Source: an uncultured Eubacteriales bacterium (GTDB lineage Bacteria > Bacillota > Clostridia > Christensenellales > Borkfalkiaceae). From it: a DNA stretch of 17,612 bases. This document shows positions 1 through 7,587 of the stretch, piece after piece. The notes beneath the pieces are model-generated. The model was not told where the DNA came from and ran no database searches. It saw only the letters and a program-made list of their open reading frames with translations. The translations under genes were made by a program, and so were the position numbers. The stretch is from positions 1 to 17,612 of the forward strand of contig CAJLKN010000021.1 of assembly GCA_905207235.1 (NCBI GenBank), read 5' to 3'. Numbering within the stretch: position 1 is the first letter of the stretch; each line of letters starts with the position of its first letter.

Positions 1-45
1 AGTTAACTGCGGCGCGGCTCTGTTACTCTATATGTTAAATTAAAA

Positions 46-72
46 TGCCGCGGAGTAAATTCATCCGCGGCA
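46..72 (-). terminator. Possible second terminator hairpin downstream of the mutase gene
   Basis: An 8-bp perfect stem (46-53 with 65-72, tgccgcgg/ccgcggca) closes an 11-nt loop. On the minus strand it is followed by a T-rich tract (ttttaattta). It lies 40 bases beyond the main mutase terminator, so it could be a back-up terminator for leftward transcription. The T tract is interrupted, so the call is tentative. Confidence 0.35.
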
Positions 73-114
73 ACATTGAATTTGTCTGTAATTTTATGTG
101 CAATTAATATTAAC

Positions 115-146
115 AAAAAAGCCGCGGCGTCGCCGCGGCTTTTTTA
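115..146 (-). terminator. Intrinsic terminator of the phosphohexomutase gene
   Basis: A nearly perfect G+C palindrome (121-139, arms gccgcgg/ccgcggc) is flanked by six A on the left and six T on the right, so it can terminate in both directions. It starts 8 bases past the mutase stop codon on the minus strand, which makes it that gene's terminator. Confidence 0.85.
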
Positions 147-153
147 TCGCATT

Positions 154-1887
154 TTATTTTGCAGAAACTTTTTTGAGAAGGGCGGTAACTGCCGTCTGCA
201 TCTTCTTCAAAGCTGCTTCGGCGTCGTCCTTGTTGTTTGCCTTAACCGAGTAGTAAATTTTGAGCTTGGGCTCCGTGCCGCTGGGACGGACGCAGATGAA
301 GCTGCCCGTCTTGAGTTCGTAATATACGCAGTTTGTCTTGGGCGAACCGATGGGGGATACTTCGCCCGTTGCAAGATCGAGCTTCTGGTCCTTCGAATAG
401 TCGCGTATGCTTGCAACTTCGTAAATGTCGAACTTCTTTACGGTATTTTCTTTGAGCGCGTCGACCACGGCGTTCATTTCCTTCATTGCGTTCAGTCCCT
501 TGTACTGAATGGAAACGTTGCAGTCGAGCACGTAGCCGTACTTTTTATAAATTTCGTTCAGCCTGTCGAATACCGTCGTGCCCTTGTAGGTATAGTAGCA
601 CACCATCTCGGCGCACAGCATGGAGGCTACGACGGCGTCCTTGTCCCTCGCGTGCGTGCCGCGCAGATATCCGCAGCTCTCTTCAAAGCCGAATACGAAG
701 GTGTGGCTCTGATCTCTCTCCCACAGCTTGATTTTTTCGCCTATGAACTTAAATCCGACGGGCACTTCAAAAAGTTCCACGCCGAAGTTCTGGCAAATGG
801 GTTTTGCCATGCTCGTCGTAACGAAAGACTTTACGACTGCCGCGTTGGCGGGCAGAGCGTTGTCCTCTTTGAGGCGGGTTAAGATGTAATCGAGCAGGAG
901 TATGCCCACCTGATTGCCCGAAAGCGCTTCAAATTCGCCCTTGTCGTTCTTCACGGCTACGCCCAGTCTGTCGGAGTCGGGGTCGGTGCCGAAAACGACG
1001 GTCGCGCCGATTTTTTCTGCGAGGGCGATACCCATCGAAAGCGTCTCCTTAAATTCGGGGTTGGGCACCTGAACGGTGGAGAATTCGGGGTCTTTCTTGG
1101 TCTGTTCCTCGACGACGGTTGCGTTGATGCCGAGTTTTTTGAGTATAGTGGTAACGGGGATATATCCCGAGCCGTGAACGGGAGTGTAAACGAGTTTAAG
1201 GTTCTTTCCGCACTTTTTGACCGCCTTTTTGGAGAGCGAAAGTTTGGTGAGCGCCTTATAATACTTTTTGTCCACCTTTGAGGGAACGGGTCTGATGTAT
1301 TTTTTAACCTGTTCCGCCGTGGGTACGGGGCTGCCGAGGTAATCGGTTATTTTGTTTATGCTGTCCACGACGACTTTTGTGTCCTCGGGGCTCATCTGCG
1401 CGCCGTCTTCGCCGTAAACTTTATATCCGTTGTACTGCTTGGGGTTGTGCGAAGCGGTAACCATAATGCCCGCGATGGTTTTAAGTTCTCTCACCGCGAA
1501 CGACAGCATGGGAACGGGGTGCACGTCCGGAAAGACGTAAGCCTTTATCTCGTTTGCGGCAAGCACTCTCGCCGCAGCCATTGCAAACTCGTCCGATTTG
1601 AGGCGAGTGTCGTAGGAAATAACGACGCCTCTTTGCATGGCTTCCTGACCCAGACCTTTGATGAACGTAGCAAGTCCTTCGGTAGCCCTCATGACGGTGT
1701 AAATGTTCATCTTGTTGGTGCCGTAGCCGATAATTCCCCTCATGCCCGCGGTGCCGAATTCGAGTTCCGCGCCGAAGCTGTATTCTATTTCTTCTGCATT
1801 GTCGGCGATTGCCGCAAGCTGCTGCTTGCCCTCTTCGCAAAGTCTTTCATCGTTGAACCAGCTTTCGTAAGCTGCTTTATAGTCCAT
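154..1887 (-). CDS. Phospho-sugar mutase (phosphoglucomutase/phosphomannomutase, alpha-D-phosphohexomutase family)
   Basis: This cytosolic enzyme interconverts hexose 1- and 6-phosphates, linking glycolysis to glycogen and cell-envelope sugar synthesis. All four family landmarks are visible, numbered from the chosen start: the catalytic phosphoserine loop TASHNP (Ser146), the Mg-binding loop DPDSDR (about 302-307), the sugar-specificity loop GFEESCGY (about 400-407) and the phosphate-binding loop RPSGTEP (about 534-540). The 577-residue length and sequence style fit the long Firmicutes PgcA-like branch rather than the shorter GlmM type. An ATG five codons upstream exists, but GGGGGA sits 7-8 bases before the ATG at 1885-1887, so that start is preferred. 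It is monocistronic, with its own promoter and terminator. Glucose versus mannose preference cannot be decided from sequence. Confidence 0.95.
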   Translation of the reverse strand: MDYKAAYESWFNDERLCEEGKQQLAAIADNAEEIEYSFGAELEFGTAGMRGIIGYGTNKMNIYTVMRATEGLATFIKGLGQEAMQRGVVISYDTRLKSDEFAMAAARVLAANEIKAYVFPDVHPVPMLSFAVRELKTIAGIMVTASHNPKQYNGYKVYGEDGAQMSPEDTKVVVDSINKITDYLGSPVPTAEQVKKYIRPVPSKVDKKYYKALTKLSLSKKAVKKCGKNLKLVYTPVHGSGYIPVTTILKKLGINATVVEEQTKKDPEFSTVQVPNPEFKETLSMGIALAEKIGATVVFGTDPDSDRLGVAVKNDKGEFEALSGNQVGILLLDYILTRLKEDNALPANAAVVKSFVTTSMAKPICQNFGVELFEVPVGFKFIGEKIKLWERDQSHTFVFGFEESCGYLRGTHARDKDAVVASMLCAEMVCYYTYKGTTVFDRLNEIYKKYGYVLDCNVSIQYKGLNAMKEMNAVVDALKENTVKKFDIYEVASIRDYSKDQKLDLATGEVSPIGSPKTNCVYYELKTGSFICVRPSGTEPKLKIYYSVKANNKDDAEAALKKMQTAVTALLKKVSAK

Positions 1888-1948
1888 AAATAAATCCCCC
1901 ATTGATAATTATGTCGGTGAATGCATTATACCGCATTCTTACTACTAT

Positions 1949-1977
1949 ATTATACAAAAAAATTCCCCCCTTGTAAA
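1949..1977 (-). promoter_or_regulatory. Sigma-70-type promoter of the mutase gene
   Basis: On the minus strand TTTACA (1972-1977) and TATAAT (1949-1954) are separated by exactly 17 bases. This predicts a start near 1942 and a leader of about 55 nt. A second TATAAT lies at 1925-1930 but lacks a matching -35. The -35 box falls inside the loop and arm of the terminator of the preceding operon. Confidence 0.6.
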
Positions 1978-1982
1978 GGGGG
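1956..1982 (-). terminator. Terminator of the trmL-to-membrane-protein gene run
   Basis: A 7-bp stem (1966-1972 with 1976-1982, ccccctt/aaggggg) with a 3-nt loop is followed on the minus strand by two A and then seven T. It begins about 30 bases beyond the stop codon of the last membrane-protein gene. The hairpin overlaps the mutase promoter. Confidence 0.75.
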
Positions 1983-2012
1983 TAAAGAAAATATTTCCAA
2001 TATATATTGCAA

Positions 2013-2984
2013 TTAAAGTTCGTCCTGACCCTTGAAGAACTGTTCGCGTGTGAGCACGGTTTCTTTGTCGGGCTTTACTACGTTCTTTTTGTCGAGGAAG
2101 TATTTAACTTCGTTGTTCTCGCAGTAGTTTACGAACTCCATGCAAATGAGTATCAAGTAACTTGCCGGAATGGTGATAAGAAGTCCAGCGCCGAAGGTGA
2201 GGAATATTGCCGCCGTGTTCAATGCGAAAATTATCAAAACGAGTATGAGGAAGTTGGAAAATACGTCGGCAAACTTTCTTCCCGAATAACCGAAGGCGTA
2301 TTTCATCGCCGCGCAGTTGGTCATTTTGCCGTAAACGAGCGCGGGCAGCCAGTCGGAAGTAAACGTCATCTTCAATGCGAAAAGCAGCGTTACGACGGTG
2401 GAGAAGAGGAATATGAGCAAAAGCAGGGGCACGTGCGCAAGCGCAAGTCCGTATACCGCCGCGCCCGTAAGACCTATGGCTATCACGTCGTAAACGGCGG
2501 AAAGGGGAATATATATTACGTTGTAAAGCGAAGCCTTGCCCAGATTTTTGATAAGCGTTCCGATGAAGGGGGAGTCTGCGCGCATAGCCATTTTGTCGTT
2601 TATCATAGCGCCCGCGGTGTAGTTGCCAAGACCGAGAAGAAAACGCTGAATGAGGTAGACGAGAATAATGACTATAATTCCGCCGACTATTTCGCCGACG
2701 CGCGTCGACAGCAGTTCCATAAGTCCTTTAAGCGCCTCCGTTATTTCCAGCCAGGCGGTGTGCATGGCGGAAAAATCGAGGTTTGCGAACGAACTTCCGA
2801 AATTTTTTGTCGCCGTGCTCAAAGCTACCATCTGCGAAGTATCGCTTATGCGCTGCATGAAGGGGAATATGATGGCGGTATATACGCAAAGGCATACGGC
2901 CAGCACTATCACCCTGTAAAGCAGCACTTTGTACGTCGCCTTGAAGTTATCGACGAAAACGAGGAAAGTGTGTTTGAATTTCAT
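2013..2984 (-). CDS. Multi-pass membrane protein of unknown function (323 aa)
   Basis: I do not recognise a named family. The protein has about six predicted membrane segments (roughly residues 20-42, 96-118, 150-180, 185-208, 240-265 and 265-290), a soluble stretch at about 43-90 and a charged C-terminal tail. AGGTGA lies about six bases before the ATG. The gene starts 15 bases after the stop of the next gene upstream, so the two are almost certainly cotranscribed. The C-terminal half resembles that neighbour: a short amphipathic region, a long hydrophobic pair, a shared WLP motif followed by a Lys/Arg-Met...Ala...Tyr pattern, then two final hydrophobic segments. They are probably paralogues that may form a heteromer. 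No catalytic motif is evident, so function is left open. Confidence 0.85.
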   Translation of the reverse strand: MKFKHTFLVFVDNFKATYKVLLYRVIVLAVCLCVYTAIIFPFMQRISDTSQMVALSTATKNFGSSFANLDFSAMHTAWLEITEALKGLMELLSTRVGEIVGGIIVIILVYLIQRFLLGLGNYTAGAMINDKMAMRADSPFIGTLIKNLGKASLYNVIYIPLSAVYDVIAIGLTGAAVYGLALAHVPLLLLIFLFSTVVTLLFALKMTFTSDWLPALVYGKMTNCAAMKYAFGYSGRKFADVFSNFLILVLIIFALNTAAIFLTFGAGLLITIPASYLILICMEFVNYCENNEVKYFLDKKNVVKPDKETVLTREQFFKGQDEL

Positions 2985-2999
2985 ATTTTCACCTATAAA

Positions 3000-3803
3000 T
3001 CAGTATTTCTTCAAATCTTCGCGCTCTATGCTCTCTACGTCGGCATAGACGATATAGCTCGCCACGACGATGAACATAAACGAACATCCGAACGTGCAGG
3101 AGCTTACGATGAGCGCCACTATGTCGCCGAGGAAAATGGCAACGGGAATAGTAATCGCTATGTCAACCGTCAGGGTTATCGCGAGCATGGCGAAAATCTT
3201 CCACCTTACGGTGCGCGCCTGAGCGTACGAGCTGTACAGCGCCTCCGACATTCTGAAGCCCGTAACTTCCGCGCATGGCAACCAAAGGAAGAAGTGGGAG
3301 AACACAAAAGTCAGAAGATAGGTTATGATGAGGCATATCGCCAGTCCCGCCACAAAAAGATAGGGCGCGCCGAGCGCCGTCGTCTTCATTATGGCTGTAA
3401 AAAGAACTGCCATCAATGTGTAGCATACGAGTATTATGACGAGCGTTATGACCGAATATATGAAGTTTATCGAAAAGCTCGACATGACCGAGCGGAAGGA
3501 CTTCGAACCGAACCTGACGTGCTTATCCACCATGGAATGTATGAAAGCTGTGTCGATAACCAGCACTATGTAGGCAGCTACGCTGAAAATGCAGGTAATC
3601 CAGTTGGATGCGTTGAAGGGGACGAATACCCTCAGCCACGCCGTAAAACTGTTTGTTATTGTGCCGCCTGAGAAAGTAGCTATAATATTTTCCAGCGCGG
3701 AATAATCGAATACCGCGGCGAAAGCCAGTATTGCGACCGCCAGAGCGGGCAGAAGAAGCAGGTTGCTCTTCAGATATTTTAAAGTTTCAATTATGTATTT
3801 CAT
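3000..3803 (-). CDS. Multi-pass membrane protein of unknown function, likely paralogue of its neighbour
   Basis: The protein has about 267 residues and roughly six hydrophobic segments (about 16-34, 68-88, 111-138, 146-178, 203-233 and 234-258), with a charged C-terminus ending in DLKKY. It shares the arrangement and the WLP motif of the following 323-residue protein. The Shine-Dalgarno AAAGGA (3814-3819) overlaps the stop codon of the upstream phosphodiesterase gene, indicating translational coupling. Two ATGs are possible, at 3807-3809 (spacing 4) and 3801-3803 (spacing 10). The second is slightly preferred, and the protein gains only two residues with the first. Function is unknown. A role linked to envelope or transport would be a guess. 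Confidence 0.83.
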   Translation of the reverse strand: MKYIIETLKYLKSNLLLLPALAVAILAFAAVFDYSALENIIATFSGGTITNSFTAWLRVFVPFNASNWITCIFSVAAYIVLVIDTAFIHSMVDKHVRFGSKSFRSVMSSFSINFIYSVITLVIILVCYTLMAVLFTAIMKTTALGAPYLFVAGLAICLIITYLLTFVFSHFFLWLPCAEVTGFRMSEALYSSYAQARTVRWKIFAMLAITLTVDIAITIPVAIFLGDIVALIVSSCTFGCSFMFIVVASYIVYADVESIEREDLKKY

Positions 3804-3817
3804 CAGCATTCAATCCT

Positions 3818-4294
3818 TTAAGGACAGATTTCCACTATTTTCAATGTGAATTTATCGCCGTAAATTACGAGGTAAAGGTATGTCTTTGTGTGTGCAATGC
3901 GGGAAAGAGTGCCGGGGTTGAGCGTGCATACTCCGTTCACTTCAAGTTCGCAAGCCTTGTGCGTGTGCCCGTAAAGCGCAATTTGCGCGCCTAGTTCCGC
4001 CGCGCGCTCGGCCAGGTGCGAAACTCCGCCCTTTACCTTATATCTGTCGCCGTGGCAGGCAAAAATTTTAACACCTTCGACCTCAATAATTTTTTCGTCC
4101 TCGCCGAGACGGGGAAAGTCGCAGTTGCCGTTGATTAAAATGGTCTTGTCGGGGAAATTTGCGCGTATTCTGCTGCCGTCGGAGGAGGTGTCGCCGAGGT
4201 GTATTATAAGGTCGCTTTCCGCAAATACGCCGTTAAGTTTTTCAATCGCGGCTCTGTTGCCGTGCGTGTCCGAAATTACAACTATCTTTTTCAA
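3818..4294 (-). CDS. YfcE/MJ0936-family metallophosphodiesterase
   Basis: This is a single-domain calcineurin-like phosphoesterase of 158 residues, the usual length for the YfcE/MJ0936 group. The metal ligands are visible in order: Asp9 and His11 in SDTHGN, Asp35 in HLGD, Asn57 in GNCD, His81 in CHGD, and His110/His112 in YGHTH. Family members hydrolyse phosphodiesters in vitro with Mn or Ni, but the physiological substrate is generally unknown. The start is TTG, and its last two bases form part of the TGA stop of rdgB (shared TTGA). GAGGAG lies just upstream, so it is translationally coupled to rdgB. An rdgB-yfcE pairing is common in Firmicutes. Confidence 0.92.
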   Translation of the reverse strand: MKKIVVISDTHGNRAAIEKLNGVFAESDLIIHLGDTSSDGSRIRANFPDKTILINGNCDFPRLGEDEKIIEVEGVKIFACHGDRYKVKGGVSHLAERAAELGAQIALYGHTHKACELEVNGVCTLNPGTLSRIAHTKTYLYLVIYGDKFTLKIVEICP

Positions 4295-4860
4295 AGGTTT
4301 CTCCTCAAATCTTCGAGTGCGCGGAAGCGGTGGGAAACGGAGTTTTTCTCGTCCTCGTCTGCGAGCCCGAAGCTCTTTTTCAGGTCGTCGGAATAGAACA
4401 GACTGTCGTAGCCGAAGCCGTTGTCGCCCGTCTCTTTTTCAAGTATATGACCGTAAGTTCTGCCCACACCGAAGAATGTTTTTCCGTCGGGCAGGCACAG
4501 GCAGACGGCGCATTCGAAGTGCGCCTTTCTGTCGTCAAGACCGTTCAGCCGCTTTAAAAGGAGGGCGCGGTTTGCCGCGTCTCCTTCGCCCGAAAACCGC
4601 GCGGAATATATCCCGGGCGCGCCGCCGAGCACATCGACGCACAGCCCAGAATCATCTGCGAGCGCGGGAAGATTGAGCGCGTCGCACACGGTTTTAGCCT
4701 TTATGAACGCGTTTTCTTTGAATGTCTTTCCCGTCTCTTCAATTTCGCCGCAAAAGCCCGCTTCCGACATGGAAACAAGCTCCGCCTGCGTAAAGATCTT
4801 TTTTATTTCTTCTATTTTATGTCTGTTGCCGCTCGCGACAACTATTTTGGTCATTTCCAT
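4291..4860 (-). CDS. rdgB: XTP/dITP diphosphatase (non-canonical purine NTP pyrophosphatase, RdgB/HAM1)
   Basis: This cytosolic house-cleaning enzyme hydrolyses XTP, dITP and ITP to monophosphates and so keeps deaminated purines out of nucleic acids. Family motifs are present in order: the N-terminal ASGNRHKI strand-loop, ADDSGLCVD with catalytic Asp, GIYSARFSG, GDNGFGYDSLF and the terminal SHRFRAL. The protein is 189 residues from the ATG at 4858-4860 (MEMTK...); an ATG two codons later (MTK...) is also possible. An in-frame upstream ATG would add 16 hydrophobic residues unlike the family and would start upstream of a good -10 box, so it is rejected. No Shine-Dalgarno precedes the chosen ATG, and the promoter position predicts a leaderless transcript. 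The stop overlaps the TTG start of the phosphodiesterase gene. Confidence 0.94.
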   Translation of the reverse strand: MEMTKIVVASGNRHKIEEIKKIFTQAELVSMSEAGFCGEIEETGKTFKENAFIKAKTVCDALNLPALADDSGLCVDVLGGAPGIYSARFSGEGDAANRALLLKRLNGLDDRKAHFECAVCLCLPDGKTFFGVGRTYGHILEKETGDNGFGYDSLFYSDDLKKSFGLADEDEKNSVSHRFRALEDLRRNL

Positions 4861-4866
4861 ATGCTC

Positions 4867-4895
4867 ATTATACAATATAAAATATAAAAAGTAAA
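4867..4895 (-). promoter_or_regulatory. Promoter directly abutting the rdgB start codon
   Basis: On the minus strand TTTACT (4890-4895) and TATAAT (4867-4872) are 17 bases apart. The -10 box ends six bases before the ATG at 4858-4860, so the expected transcription start coincides with the A of the start codon. The box lies between the trmL stop and rdgB. Confidence 0.6.
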
Positions 4896-4911
4896 GAGCA
4901 GCGGGCAAAAA

Positions 4912-5409
4912 TCAGTCGTCCCACCTGAGTGTGTGCAATTCGCCCGCCTTGTTAAGGTGCTCGAAAGAATGTTGCCTGAGCGCCTCGTAAACGGCTATCG
5001 CGACCGAGTTTGAAAGGTTTAAAGAGCGCGTTTCGCCAATCATAGGTATGCGCAGGCAATTTTTTTCGTTGGCTTTTAAAAGTTCCTCGGGAAGCCCCTT
5101 TGTCTCCTTGCCGAAGACGAGGAAATCGCCCTCTTCAAACTGAGCCTGCGCGTAAACGTGCCTGGCTTTTGTAGTGAAATAGTAGTATTTCGCGTCGGGA
5201 TATGCGCCCTGCAACTGCGAAAAGCTGTCCCAAACTTTCACTTCGACGAACTGCCAGTAATCGAGCCCCGCGCGCTTCAAATATTTGTCGCTTATTTCAA
5301 ATCCGAGCGGTTTTACCAGGTGCAGGCGGCAGCCCGTAGCGGCGCAGGTGCGCGCTATGTTTCCTGTATTCTGCGGTATTTCGGGTTCTACGAGAACTAT
5401 GTTCAGCAA
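4912..5409 (-). CDS. trmL: tRNA (cytidine/uridine-34-2'-O)-methyltransferase TrmL (SPOUT family)
   Basis: TrmL uses S-adenosylmethionine to methylate the ribose of the wobble nucleotide 34 in tRNA-Leu isoacceptors. The 165-residue length matches this minimal SPOUT enzyme. The sequence begins with the family signature EPEIPQNTGNIARTCAATG. The trefoil-knot cofactor segments follow: FGKETKGLP at about 119-127 and the IPM...RSLNLSNSVAIAVYEALRQ region near 142-160. The start is TTG (5407-5409). AAGGAG lies 11 bases upstream, which is long but workable. An in-frame ATT would shorten the spacing, so the exact start carries some doubt. It is the first gene of the leftward run. Confidence 0.94.
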   Translation of the reverse strand: MLNIVLVEPEIPQNTGNIARTCAATGCRLHLVKPLGFEISDKYLKRAGLDYWQFVEVKVWDSFSQLQGAYPDAKYYYFTTKARHVYAQAQFEEGDFLVFGKETKGLPEELLKANEKNCLRIPMIGETRSLNLSNSVAIAVYEALRQHSFEHLNKAGELHTLRWDD

Positions 5410-5437
5410 AATTATTCACTCTCCTTATTTTTTATAT

Positions 5438-5466
5438 ATTTTAATTGTTTTTAAGCGGCAAGGCAA
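5438..5466 (-). promoter_or_regulatory. Probable trmL promoter
   Basis: On the minus strand TTGCCT (5461-5466) and TAAAAT (5438-5443) have a 17-base spacing, and the Shine-Dalgarno follows at 5421-5426. It is divergent from the transporter promoter about 40 bases to the right. Confidence 0.45.
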
Positions 5467-5503
5467 GACAAAAGGGGGCGGGGTTAAAATTATTTTAATT
5501 CAT

Positions 5504-5533
5504 TTGACAAAGCTATAAAAAAACTGATACAAT
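5504..5533 (+). promoter_or_regulatory. Promoter of the Na/Pi cotransporter gene
   Basis: A perfect -35 box TTGACA (5504-5509) and TACAAT (5528-5533) are 18 bases apart, with an extended -10 TGa at 5525-5527. The predicted start is near 5540, with a leader of about 27 nt containing the Shine-Dalgarno. Confidence 0.75.
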
Positions 5534-5566
5534 TTAAGTGCAATTTTTTTACAAACGGAGAGAATA

Positions 5567-7288
5567 ATGACCCTTAATGCAGTATTGCAGATAATAAGCG
5601 CGTTTTTCTATGTCCTCGGCGGCATAACGGTCTTCATGATCGGTATGGAAATTCTCGGGTCCAACCTTGAAAAGGCTGCGGGCAGCAAGATGAGAAGTCT
5701 TATGGGCAAAGCTACCAGAAATAAATTTGTCGGCATCGCCACAGGTACGGCGATTACCGCCATAATTCAGAGTTCGTCCGCGACGACCGTCATGATAGTC
5801 GGTTTCGTAAACATAGGCTTTATGACGCTCATTCAGGCGGCTTCGGTAATCATGGGCGCAAACATAGGCACAACGATATCTGCATTCATTGCGGCTATGT
5901 CCACGGGCGGAGCCGAACTTGAAATTTCGGCTGTGTTTGCCTGCGTTGCATTTGTCGGACTTATGTTCACCATGCTTTCCAAGACGGAAAAGACCAAGAG
6001 GGTGGGCTACATTCTTGCAGGTCTCGGCATGGTTTTCGTCGGACTTTATATAATGTCTTACACCGTGCAGGATCTCACGGGCGAAGAGGGTGAAGTCGGT
6101 CAGGCGATACGCAACATGTTTGCCTCGATAGGCAACGGCAAGAGCGTTCTCACGTGGGAAATTATCGTTTTGTTCCTGCTCGGTCTCATTCTTACGGCAA
6201 TAATGCAGTCGTCCTCGGCGATTACGGCAATAGTAATTTCGCTCGCCAGCGCGGGGCTTTTAAATCTCTATATGTCCATGTTCATAGTGCTGGGCACTAA
6301 TATAGGCACGTGCTTCACGTCGGTAATATCTTCGATAGGCGCTTCCACAAGCGCAAAGCGCGCGGCGTGCATACATCTGTGCTTCAATATAATTGGGTGC
6401 ATAATTTTCTCGGTGCCCGTCATCATCTGGGGCAGGGATATCGCCAATCTTCTGAATTATCTCATGCCCGGCAACGTTGAATGGCAGATAGCTATTTTCC
6501 ATCTGTTCTTCAACGTAACCACCACGCTCATATTAATGTGGTTCATTAAATATCTCGTCCAGCTTGCCTGCCTCATCGTACCCGAAAGCAAAAAGCGCGC
6601 GGATACCGTTAAGAAGGACAGCGACGAACTTCTCGACGAGCGCCTGTTAAAAACTCCCGCAATAGCGGTCGGTCAGGCGCGCAAAGAGATTGTAAAGATG
6701 GGTCAGATTGCGTACTCCAATTATAAGCGCGCGATAAACATACTGCTTTCCTACGACCTTTCGGGCAAATCCGAATTCGCCGAAAACGAAAAGCATATCG
6801 ACCAGCTCAATAAGTATATAACGCAGTTCCTGGTAAAACTTTCATCCGAAGATATATCGGTAATAGATGAAAACAAAGTTTCGTCCTTCTACCGCGTAAC
6901 GTCGGATATAGAGCGCATAGGCGACTATGCCGAAAATATAGTCGAATACGCCGAAGAGATGGCGCAGACAAACGCGCGTTTCTCCGAACATGCCGAAGCC
7001 GAAATACGCGAAATGGACGGCTACCTCACCGAACTTTACAAAAACGTCGAGCTTGCATTCTCCAAGCACAATCTCAGCTACGCGCAGAATATAGAAGCTG
7101 CCGAACGCTCGGTTGACGAAGCGTACGTCAAGATGAAGAGCGCGCACATCCGCCGCACCAACGAGGGCAGATGCACTCCCGAGGCAGGTTCGGTATATCT
7201 TCAGCTCGCCGTCAATCTCGAGCGCATAGGCGACCACATGTTCAACATAGCAAACTCAATCAAGTCCTATGTCGAACCCAACGCGTAA
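5567..7288 (+). CDS. Na+/Pi cotransporter family protein with C-terminal PhoU-like domain
   Basis: This is an integral inner-membrane protein of the NptA/YjbB group (SLC34-like), 573 residues, predicted to couple sodium and phosphate movement. The two inverted-repeat signature loops are visible: IIQSSSATT (QSSSA at 68-72) and IMQSSSAIT (QSSSA at 214-218). They are followed by MGANIGTT and LGTNIGTC segments. About eight to nine hydrophobic segments fill residues 8-335. From about 365 a helical PhoU-like domain follows, with the paired RIGDYAENI (about 450) and RIGDHMFNI (near 550) motifs typical of PhoU metal sites. GGAGAG lies six bases before the ATG. It is monocistronic. No pst genes or pho regulator are in the window, and no Pho-box could be identified. 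Confidence 0.93.
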   Translation: MTLNAVLQIISAFFYVLGGITVFMIGMEILGSNLEKAAGSKMRSLMGKATRNKFVGIATGTAITAIIQSSSATTVMIVGFVNIGFMTLIQAASVIMGANIGTTISAFIAAMSTGGAELEISAVFACVAFVGLMFTMLSKTEKTKRVGYILAGLGMVFVGLYIMSYTVQDLTGEEGEVGQAIRNMFASIGNGKSVLTWEIIVLFLLGLILTAIMQSSSAITAIVISLASAGLLNLYMSMFIVLGTNIGTCFTSVISSIGASTSAKRAACIHLCFNIIGCIIFSVPVIIWGRDIANLLNYLMPGNVEWQIAIFHLFFNVTTTLILMWFIKYLVQLACLIVPESKKRADTVKKDSDELLDERLLKTPAIAVGQARKEIVKMGQIAYSNYKRAINILLSYDLSGKSEFAENEKHIDQLNKYITQFLVKLSSEDISVIDENKVSSFYRVTSDIERIGDYAENIVEYAEEMAQTNARFSEHAEAEIREMDGYLTELYKNVELAFSKHNLSYAQNIEAAERSVDEAYVKMKSAHIRRTNEGRCTPEAGSVYLQLAVNLERIGDHMFNIANSIKSYVEPNA

Positions 7289-7324
7289 AGCGAATGGCAT
7301 AATATAGTATAAAAACTTTGTAAA

Positions 7325-7351
7325 GCGCCCGCGACTTGCCGTCGCGGGCGC
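7325..7351 (+). terminator. Terminator of the Na/Pi cotransporter gene
   Basis: An 11-bp perfect G+C stem (7325-7335 with 7341-7351) and a 5-nt loop are followed by aaatttt. It lies 36 bases past the stop codon. The T run is short and delayed, but the stem is very stable. Confidence 0.7.
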
Positions 7352-7361
7352 AAATTTTAAA

Positions 7362-7398
7362 AAACAAAGAAGCCCCCGCAAAAGGGGCTTCTTTGTTT
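7362..7398 (-). terminator. Repeat-associated terminator T1 (bidirectional)
   Basis: A 15-bp perfect stem (7362-7376 with 7384-7398) has the loop cgcaaaa. A run of A lies on the left, which is a T tract when read on the minus strand. It follows the first structured repeat body in the direction of tRNA transcription. It shares its loop with T2 and T3. Confidence 0.75.
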
Positions 7399-7399
7399 G

Positions 7400-7542
7400 T
7401 GGTGAAGATGATAGGACTCTCGCTTTGAGCAGCGCGCACGGAAAACAGTGGGTTGCCACTGTTTTGACGGCGGTAGAGCCCGCCGCCCTGCGCAAGCATA
7501 AATGCTTGCTTGCCTCCCCTCGAGTCCTGATAGCATCTTACC
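7400..7542 (-). repeat. Structured repeat body E1 ending in a tRNA-Val 3' end copy
   Basis: This is one of two 143-bp copies, about 99% identical (one C/T difference, 7439 versus 7627). Read on the minus strand, its last 20 bases match the 3' end of tRNA-Val through CCA (rc of 7400-7419). Its first bases (rc of 7520-7542) are a degenerate reverse complement of the same tRNA end, so the termini can pair imperfectly. Three internal hairpins are visible: 7442-7465 (10 bp), 7468-7485 (6 bp) and 7492-7509 (7 bp). No plausible protein is encoded. Predicted reading frames here are spurious. Confidence 0.85.
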
Positions 7543-7547
7543 AAGAA

Positions 7548-7587
7548 AAAAACACAAGAACCCCGCAAAAGGGGGTTCTTGTGTTTT
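7548..7587 (-). terminator. Repeat-associated terminator T2 (bidirectional)
   Basis: A stem of up to 17 bp (7548-7564 with 7572-7588) with loop gcaaaag is flanked by T tracts on both strands (seven T on the minus strand). Relative to T1 and T3 the stem sequence is changed on both arms while pairing is kept. Confidence 0.8.

Noticed and set aside
2007..3671. Long open frame (554 codons) on the plus strand across the two membrane-protein genes
   Set aside because: The translation is rich in His, Arg, Tyr and Glu with no domain. It is the antisense shadow of two genes that have ribosome-binding sites and clear membrane helices.
4861..4908. 16-residue hydrophobic N-terminal extension of RdgB
   Set aside because: It would start upstream of the strong -10 box, is unlike the family and lacks a Shine-Dalgarno.
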